This document shows, piece after piece, positions 34,949-40,667 of a DNA stretch of 40,667 nucleotides; the first letter of the stretch is position 1, and the number at the start of each line of letters is the position of its first letter. Origin of the DNA: Nitrospira sp. (GTDB taxonomy: Bacteria > Nitrospirota > Nitrospiria > Nitrospirales > UBA8639); assembly GCA_020430245.1 (NCBI GenBank), contig JAGQKG010000005.1, positions 1 to 40,667 on the forward strand. Reading direction: 5' to 3'. The position numbers and the translations under genes were made by a program. The notes under the pieces were generated by a model. The model was not told the origin of the DNA. It saw only the letters and a program-made list of their open reading frames with translations, and searched no databases.

Positions 34949-37900
34949 GCAACGCAGGAATACGCTCCAACCGTGGCGATATCTATCAGACTCTGATTGC
35001 CTTCGACTGGGCATTGACTGTTCTGTCGGATCCAGAATTTCAATGGCTTGAAATTGATTCGACGACCTATCTGGTGGACGATATCGTAATTGGCAAATCG
35101 GGCGGCTACTTGATTTGTTGCCAGTGCAAAAAGAACCAAGCAAACTTCAGTGCATGGTCTATGGCCGATCTTGCGGATGAGCTGGACAAGGCCTCTCAGG
35201 CGCTAGCTAGGAATCAACAAACCCAAGTCTACTTCTATTCGCGCAGCGAGTTTGGCGCACTTTCCAAACTACGTGAATACAGCCACCTCTATGGCAATGA
35301 GGCAGACTATCACGCGAATTTGACCAAAGAACATAAACAAACAGATAGGGATTTGGCTGCGCGCCTCGCCGTTCAGGCTCCTGGCCTCTCGACCTATGAA
35401 TTCCTGTGCCGTACCTCCTTCGAGATCAGTCCCGATTTCGATCGCATGGAAACTTTGCTGCATGAACGCTTACGTCAATTGGCGAGCAACTCAAGTGCCG
35501 CCTTCCACGCCCTCTGGGTGCAGCTCAACAAACTTGGTGGACGTATGGAAGGTAGCAACCTGTCCGCCTCCACCCAACATCGCCTAACCAAGGACGACCT
35601 CAAAGGCATTCTCCATCGCGCGGGAGCAATGCTGGTTCCGGTCATGTCCATCCCGGAGGTGAAAACATCGTTTTCGCGCACCTCGGCCATCGGTAGAGCG
35701 TGGCATCGGGACATTGCCGGGCAGCGCATTTTGAGCCCGGTTGTGACCGAACTCCTTGCTGCCATCGATGCCAGGAAACGTGCAGTTTTGCTAACGGGGC
35801 CTCCGGGGTCCGGCAAAACCTGTGTAATGTTGAGTCTGCAAGAAGCACTAGAGCAGCGAACACAAACCCGTTCGGACCTAGTGCCACTTTTTATCCAGTC
35901 GCGCGAATTCGCTGACCTGGCGACAGCGCAGGAGCGTGGAGCACAAGGCCTACCAGAGCAATGGGTAGAGCAGGCCGCCCGCTTGGCCGAAGACGCGTAT
36001 GTGATCGTGGTCATCGATTCACTGGATGTCTTGTCCATCGCCCGTGAGCACGGCGTATTGACGTACTTCTTGGCGCAAATTGACCAGCTGTTACTGATCC
36101 CCAATGTCACTGTTATCACAGCTTGCCGTGACTTTGACCGAAAATACGACCGACGCATTGCAGTAAGGCAATGGGACTGCACATTGCAGTGCCTGCCACT
36201 AGACTGGGAGACCGAAATTGCACCGATACTCGACAAGCTCGAAATCAATTCGACCACTATTGATGTAGTCACTCGTGAACTGATCCGAAATCCTCGCGAA
36301 CTGGCCCTGTTTGTCGAACTGGCCAAGCGGGAAGGCTGCTTCAACGCGGTGACCAGTCAAACGCTGGCGCAACGCTATCTCGATATGATTGTGCAGGCCG
36401 ACCCAGTGCTAGGGGACGGGGCAATGCAAGCGATTGAAGCCATTGCGGACGCAATGCTGAAGTCGCGCAGCCTGTCGATTCCTCAACAGCGCTTCAGCGC
36501 TTCACAGGACATCCTACGGCGGCTGAACAGCCTAAACGTACTCCAAAAAACCCACGAAGGAAACCTGGCCTTCGGGCATCAAACTCTTCTAGACGTATTG
36601 GTGATCAGTGGAGCATTGCGCAAGGGCCTTACCCTTAACGAGTTCATTCAAGGCTTGTCGCCCGTTCCCTTCGTACGCCCAAGCATCCGCAACTTTGTCG
36701 CCCAGTTGGCGACGAAGGACCGACCTAAATTCAGACAGCAACTGCGAACGGTATTGACGGGCAATGCCGCCTTCCACATCCGCCGCCTCGTCGCTGAATC
36801 GTTTGCTCAGCAAATTCCGCAGGATGACGACTGGCCCTTGATCCGTGACTTGCGAATTACGCATCACGAAGTGTTCCAAGTTATTTACACCCAAGCAACG
36901 GCGATTGACTGGCACCGCTTTTGGATCGTGCACCTTGTTCGTGTTTTGAAAGATGAGCGCGATGCCAAGGGGCTGACGGCCCATGTTCATCTTGTGGCAC
37001 AGTGGAAAAATGAAGATGCCTCCGGAGTGTTGGCATTCTGGATGGAGATGCTGGCGCTGGATTGGCTGGATGGCAATAAAATCGCAGAGCAATTAGGGTT
37101 TTATCTATCCGAATTTAAAAGGGAAAATTTGCCACTGGTTGCGCCCTTGCTGGAGCAACTGATCAGCATGCCGAGATCAGAACACAGTTTATTGGGGCCT
37201 GCCGTCGCGCGTTGTGTAGCAGCTGGTGCTGTTGAGGACAATTTGCTATGGCGCTTTATCGCTGGCGACATCAGCGAAGACGACGTAAAGGGATTTCATT
37301 TTGGCAACAAACTGCATTGCCAACCCCATGAATTTAGAGACAAGGACGAAAGCTTCCTGAAACAACGGATGGTGCAATCCACAGCCCTACTTGATTTAGC
37401 GTTGAAAACAATCGAACAGTGGAGCCAAATCCAGGCAACTTGCAACAGCGAGACCGGGATAAGATATCGTAGTGGATACCTGGACAAAACCTCATACAGC
37501 GACGCCCACACACAGAACGATCATCGACACAGAGACAGTGAACGGATTCTGTTGGACGCGATTGAGGCTGCCATTCTCAACCACGCCCAAAAACACTCAG
37601 ACTGGTGGCAGGAGAACAGAGAACGCCTGTGCTTTAATTATGAAGGTGCATTGTGTTACTTCGCCGTCCTCGCTTTCACAAAATCTCCACAACCCAATAT
37701 TGACTTGATCGGTCGTCTGTTGTGCGACAGGAAATTACTGGAATTCGAACTCTCTTACGAATTAGGTACATTGATCCGGACCGCATTTATTTACCTAGAT
37801 AGCCACACACAAGATGCAGTGATGGCAACAATGCAAACCGTCTGGGAGGAATCCGTTCCGGATGAGGGCACACGTTTCTGGATATTGAAGAAACGAACGG

Positions 37901-39516
37901 AATATATATCCGCCATTCCATGCCATCTGCGCTCGGCAGAAGCGCAAGCGATACTAGATGCTTACGAAAAAATATATGGGACATTTATTCAACAGCCGTC
38001 CATCGGCTCGCGAGGTGGCACGGTTGCCGCCCCATTTTCATTTGAAGTATTTCTGAATGTCAGCGATGACGGCGTAATTCGTTTGCTTGCGCACTACTCT
38101 GGATATAACCGAGACTTCGATGATTTTTTGGTCGGAGGAGAGCGAGAGGTTGGTTGGCAACTGCGCGAGGCATCTTCTCGCCACCCAACGCGATTCTTGC
38201 GATTGCTGACTGCGCATTGGACTGACCTTTCAGCAGGGTTCCGTGACAACGTTATGGATGGTATCGCCACCTATCTGGCGCATCGCTATGGTAACTTGCA
38301 AACCAACGGCGCTTGGGTCCCGATCGAAGAGCCCGATGCTCCCGCCTTAGCGAATCAAATCCTCGACGAGCTGGAAAGACATTCCGCGCATTGGCAGCTC
38401 AATCGCTCCGCAGCCAACGCTCTGGAAGCTTGTGCACCTGTCATCCAGGACACAGAAAATGCTACACGGCTAGTGTTCGTAGCAATAGGCTTTGGGAATC
38501 TTAGGGAGGAGCGCTCAATTCAAAGGGATTCGGTTAATTTTATTAACCATGGTATCAATATGGTGAGCGGAAAAGTTGCCGAAGCGTTGATGATTTTGGC
38601 TAATAACTTTCAAGAGCGCGGCATTGTATTACCCGAATTGTTGCCACCCACACTACGTCGATTTGCCAGCAACGAACACCCTGCTATCCGCGCTTTGATT
38701 CTGCGACGTTTGCCGTACCTCCAAAGCCAGAATCCCGAATTGGGTTGGGAATTATTTCACCTCGCCATACGGGATGCTGTGGGACTTTGGCAATCCGCCG
38801 AACATTGCCTGTATTGCGCCTATCACGGTCAATTCGAGAAGGTTGCGCCCTTGCTTGAGCGCATCCGTCGCGAGGGCAGCAAGGAAGACATGGAAACGTG
38901 GGGGCGCATTTCATCCTTGTCTGCCCTGACCGGGCATATCGACTTTGCCAATTTGCTTGATGAATTGAGCACTCTGGATAGCACCGAAGCGTGGCAGGGG
39001 GCAGAAAGTGTTTGGACTCACACTGGAAATATCGGGCAGCATCGTGAGCAATGCCTTGCTGGTATCGAGGCAGGACTAAAAGCAGGCAACTCTCATGCAA
39101 CAGCTGTTGCTCGATATGTAGCAGACAACATCTTCCGAGAGAATTCGCCGCCAATCGCCATCCCAGCAGAATTGATTCAGATTTGCTTTAGCGTGTTCGA
39201 AAACGCTAACGAAGATAAACATCACGGCCTGTTTGGATTTGTTGAATGGCTCAACACCACTTCACAGCGCGACCCAGAGATAGCCCTGGCCGCAACCGAA
39301 TTTTACTTGGCCTATGTGAGTCGTGTCAGGCCATTCTTTTACGACCATGAAAACCAACTTGTCCAGCTATTGACCCGGCTTTTTGCGGAAGCCGAGGAAC
39401 GGGAAGAAGCAGACCACGGTGCGATGCTTGAACGTGTGGTATCAGTCCAGGATTTGCTGTTGTCATTGGGGATAAATTCCATCAATGATTGGCTAAAGGC
39501 GGCTGAGAGGCAATAA
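34945..39516 (+). CDS. Avs-like defence protein: PD-(D/E)XK nuclease + STAND NTPase + helical-repeat sensor
   Basis: A 1523-residue cytoplasmic protein. N-terminal (about 8-110): NRGDIYQTLIAFDWAL start and a PD-(D/E)XK-type core E36 ... D45/D46 ... Q60-x-K62, as in Cap4/DUF4297-type nucleases. About 255-500: P-loop NTPase with Walker A GPPGSGKT (285-292, Lys291), Walker B VIVVIDSLD (Asp358, Asp361) and a sensor-like TACRD (Arg395), plus a STAND-type helical/winged region. From about 550 to the end: helical repeats. This order matches Avs (AVAST) antiphage sensors, where the C-terminal repeats recognise phage proteins and trigger the nuclease. Assignment to a known Avs type is not possible by eye. 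AGGGG lies eight bases before the ATG. Context (hicBA, remnants) fits a defence island. Confidence 0.8.
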   Translation: MSNAGIRSNRGDIYQTLIAFDWALTVLSDPEFQWLEIDSTTYLVDDIVIGKSGGYLICCQCKKNQANFSAWSMADLADELDKASQALARNQQTQVYFYSRSEFGALSKLREYSHLYGNEADYHANLTKEHKQTDRDLAARLAVQAPGLSTYEFLCRTSFEISPDFDRMETLLHERLRQLASNSSAAFHALWVQLNKLGGRMEGSNLSASTQHRLTKDDLKGILHRAGAMLVPVMSIPEVKTSFSRTSAIGRAWHRDIAGQRILSPVVTELLAAIDARKRAVLLTGPPGSGKTCVMLSLQEALEQRTQTRSDLVPLFIQSREFADLATAQERGAQGLPEQWVEQAARLAEDAYVIVVIDSLDVLSIAREHGVLTYFLAQIDQLLLIPNVTVITACRDFDRKYDRRIAVRQWDCTLQCLPLDWETEIAPILDKLEINSTTIDVVTRELIRNPRELALFVELAKREGCFNAVTSQTLAQRYLDMIVQADPVLGDGAMQAIEAIADAMLKSRSLSIPQQRFSASQDILRRLNSLNVLQKTHEGNLAFGHQTLLDVLVISGALRKGLTLNEFIQGLSPVPFVRPSIRNFVAQLATKDRPKFRQQLRTVLTGNAAFHIRRLVAESFAQQIPQDDDWPLIRDLRITHHEVFQVIYTQATAIDWHRFWIVHLVRVLKDERDAKGLTAHVHLVAQWKNEDASGVLAFWMEMLALDWLDGNKIAEQLGFYLSEFKRENLPLVAPLLEQLISMPRSEHSLLGPAVARCVAAGAVEDNLLWRFIAGDISEDDVKGFHFGNKLHCQPHEFRDKDESFLKQRMVQSTALLDLALKTIEQWSQIQATCNSETGIRYRSGYLDKTSYSDAHTQNDHRHRDSERILLDAIEAAILNHAQKHSDWWQENRERLCFNYEGALCYFAVLAFTKSPQPNIDLIGRLLCDRKLLEFELSYELGTLIRTAFIYLDSHTQDAVMATMQTVWEESVPDEGTRFWILKKRTEYISAIPCHLRSAEAQAILDAYEKIYGTFIQQPSIGSRGGTVAAPFSFEVFLNVSDDGVIRLLAHYSGYNRDFDDFLVGGEREVGWQLREASSRHPTRFLRLLTAHWTDLSAGFRDNVMDGIATYLAHRYGNLQTNGAWVPIEEPDAPALANQILDELERHSAHWQLNRSAANALEACAPVIQDTENATRLVFVAIGFGNLREERSIQRDSVNFINHGINMVSGKVAEALMILANNFQERGIVLPELLPPTLRRFASNEHPAIRALILRRLPYLQSQNPELGWELFHLAIRDAVGLWQSAEHCLYCAYHGQFEKVAPLLERIRREGSKEDMETWGRISSLSALTGHIDFANLLDELSTLDSTEAWQGAESVWTHTGNIGQHREQCLAGIEAGLKAGNSHATAVARYVADNIFRENSPPIAIPAELIQICFSVFENANEDKHHGLFGFVEWLNTTSQRDPEIALAATEFYLAYVSRVRPFFYDHENQLVQLLTRLFAEAEEREEADHGAMLERVVSVQDLLLSLGINSINDWLKAAERQ

Positions 39517-39858
39517 ATACTCAGTCTTTAAACAGCGGTCCGGCCTTCGCAGTCATATCCATGGCTGAAAGTAGACATTAAAACGCGACCCGTTATGAAA
39601 CTGCCTGTAAGATCATCAGATGGCGACTTTTTCAGTTAATCTCTTCCAACTACCAATCCGAAACAAAAAAGTAGTTGGGGAAGGGTTAAGGTTATTCGAT
39701 GAAAATTTCATCCATCGTCTTCTGGATTGAGAGCATCAGAAATGGCGCTTAGGATCATTCGCCACCATGGATCCATTGTAGGTCAGTCGGCCTACCCAAC
39801 GGCTGCTTGGTAGAAACGCTATTTACTGAGAAGATGTTTAAGGGTTTGGATAGCTTTC
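39517..39858. other. Intergenic stretch after the defence-like gene
   Basis: No gene seen. CTTCCAACTAC at 39643-39653 and GTAGTTGGGGAAG at 39671-39683 form an imperfect hairpin (two unpaired G) that could end transcription; no clear U-tract follows. Another short inverted pair GTAGG...CCTAC lies near 39779-39797. Confidence 0.35.
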
Positions 39859-40218
39859 ATGAGATCCTTCCCGAAATGGTTAGCCCTCTTCCTGATTGGT
39901 CTGTTCCTCGCGTTCAGGTTTAACGCCTATGCCTGCGTGGTGCCGGTCTTTGCCAACATGCCGGTGGCTCAAGTGAGTGATTGCACCATGCTGGGAGAAG
40001 AGCCTGTCACCCAATTTTGTGACGGGTTTAAAACTCTCACGGTTCAATCGAGCCTCGATACTCCTTCAAGTAGCCAGGCTCATGCCCCCTTTGACGAAAT
40101 GGCCCTGCTTCTTCCTGGCCTTGTCCCCTCCTCCAAAAAAATGCTCTTTCCGCCCGGGACCAGCCAGGTTGCCGTGCCAAAAGACCTTCTCCTCCTTATC
40201 TCGGTTTTCCGTATTTGA
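39859..40218 (+). CDS. Exported protein of unknown function
   Basis: A 119-residue protein with a strong signal peptide (MRSFPKWLALFLIGLFLAFR; cleavage probably near AYA/C, residue 25). The mature part has conserved-looking cysteines (VSDCTML, TQFCDGF) and a hydrophobic C-terminal segment (PKDLLLLISVF). The ribosome site is poor. It stands just upstream of a broken heavy-metal RND locus, a place where small periplasmic proteins of this kind often sit, so a role in metal binding is possible but unproven. Confidence 0.65.
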   Translation: MRSFPKWLALFLIGLFLAFRFNAYACVVPVFANMPVAQVSDCTMLGEEPVTQFCDGFKTLTVQSSLDTPSSSQAHAPFDEMALLLPGLVPSSKKMLFPPGTSQVAVPKDLLLLISVFRI

Positions 40219-40390
40219 TCCCCTCCCCGTTTCTCCGTTCATCACCTAATCCCTGAATTCACGACATAACTGATTACGGTCTGACATCTTCAGGCCTGAA
40301 CGACAGGCCCTATTCTCCTTCCTGCTTCTTTGGATACGAGGCAGAATCCGGTGAGAAGTCCATGGTCGTTACATACAAGCGGAGTCAACC
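40219..40390. other. Short intergenic region
   Basis: No gene. It carries GGAG at 40381-40385, six bases before the ATG of the TolC-type fragment. Confidence 0.35.
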
Positions 40391-40591
40391 ATGCACCAGA
40401 TAATTTCCAGATACGTGGTGATAGTGGCATTCGGAATGGGATGGCCTGGGCCGCCAGGTCCACTCGCGGCTCAACCAACCGGCACGACTGAACCGATCTT
40501 GGAGCTCGTGCCCCTGATCCAGGAAGCGATTCAACATAATCCTGAATCGCGGCCACTCCAGAGCAGAACCTGGCCGGTCCAAAAATCATGA
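40391..40591 (+). pseudogene. TolC/CzcC-type outer-membrane efflux gene, N-terminal remnant
   Basis: The ATG follows GGAG by six bases and starts a signal peptide (VVIVAFGMGWPGPPGPLAA). The mature part begins EPILELVPLIQEAIQHNPE, the conserved opening of CzcC/TolC proteins (normally followed by IAAAR). In the next frame the bases after HNP read EIAAT, so a one-base loss shifted the frame, and shortly after the sequence passes into CzcA-like coding. A whole CzcC is over 400 residues, so this is a remnant. Confidence 0.7.
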
Positions 40592-40667
40592 CCGCCTTTG
40601 GCATCATCCTGGGTTTGCTCCCCATCATGTGGTCTCAAGGAACGGGTGCCGATGTGATGAAACGCAT
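40579..40667 (+). pseudogene. CzcA-type heavy-metal RND pump, C-terminal fragment (continues past window)
   Basis: In the frame of the ATG at 40588 the sequence reads PKIMTAFGIILGLLPIMWSQ then GTGADVMKRI, an unmistakable segment of HME-family RND pumps (usually RPK-MT...GLLPIMW--GTG-DVMKRIA), which lies about 100 residues before the end of a protein of over 1000. It is directly joined to the TolC-type fragment, so some 3-4 kb including czcB and most of czcA are missing. The gene continues beyond 40667. Confidence 0.8.

Noticed and set aside
35475..36344. Minus-strand ORF of 289 codons inside the NTPase gene
   Set aside because: Ser/Arg-rich antisense of the P-loop region with no signature or ribosome site.
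1..40667. CRISPR array
   Set aside because: No series of regularly spaced direct repeats is visible anywhere in the window.

Overview
The window looks like a chromosomal segment of a Gram-negative bacterium with an outer membrane: there are many lipoprotein signals, TolC-type and beta-barrel outer-membrane proteins, and an MCE/Pqi system. Gene style, the many small lipoproteins and the interspersed short palindromes suggest a member of the Nitrospirota, most likely Nitrospira-like. This is inference from general appearance; no rRNA or other phylogenetic marker is present and no search could be run.

Layout. 1-2600: an IS5-type transposase remnant at the edge, a small lipoprotein, a long gene-poor stretch with palindromes, and a DUF3313-like lipoprotein. 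2.9-4.6 kb: glucose-6-phosphate isomerase (minus). 5.0-11.0 kb: a complete tripartite RND efflux operon (membrane fusion protein, HAE1-type pump, outer-membrane factor). 11.4-12.3 kb: an isolated but full-length ATP synthase gamma subunit. 12.6-13.4 kb: a DUF4410-like lipoprotein. 13.6-14.4 kb: decayed IS3 and IS5 transposases. 14.5-15.4 kb: a beta-barrel protein ending in a perfect 13-bp hairpin. 15.5-20.4 kb: a membrane protein, then a tightly packed minus-strand operon (BamE-like lipoprotein, small ORF, two PqiA proteins, PqiB, PqiC) for lipid transport across the envelope. 21-25 kb: a potassium-channel-like protein and a fatty acid cis/trans isomerase (Cti). 25-27 kb: a decaying region with frameshifted genes and interspersed repeats. 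27-34 kb: AI-2E family permease, a tiny two-CxxC protein, a methyltransferase, glucose-6-phosphate dehydrogenase (minus), a VOC protein (minus), and a three-module NDH-2-like oxidoreductase / cyclic-nucleotide-binding / CBS fusion.

34.0-39.5 kb is an accessory, defence-like island: a hicBA toxin-antitoxin pair, a small ORF, and, overlapping it by ATGA, a 1523-residue protein with an N-terminal PD-(D/E)XK-type nuclease motif, a STAND-like P-loop NTPase core and about 1000 residues of probable helical repeats. This architecture matches Avs (AVAST)-type antiphage sensors and is the best candidate in the window for an undescribed defence system. 39.9-40.7 kb: a secreted protein of unknown function, then an apparent czcC-czcA deletion scar in which the start of a TolC-type gene runs into the end of a heavy-metal RND pump gene.

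The main themes are envelope maintenance and efflux (RND, Pqi/MCE, Cti, channel, permease), two hexose-phosphate enzymes in separate places, and one horizontally acquired defence/toxin-antitoxin island among decaying mobile elements.
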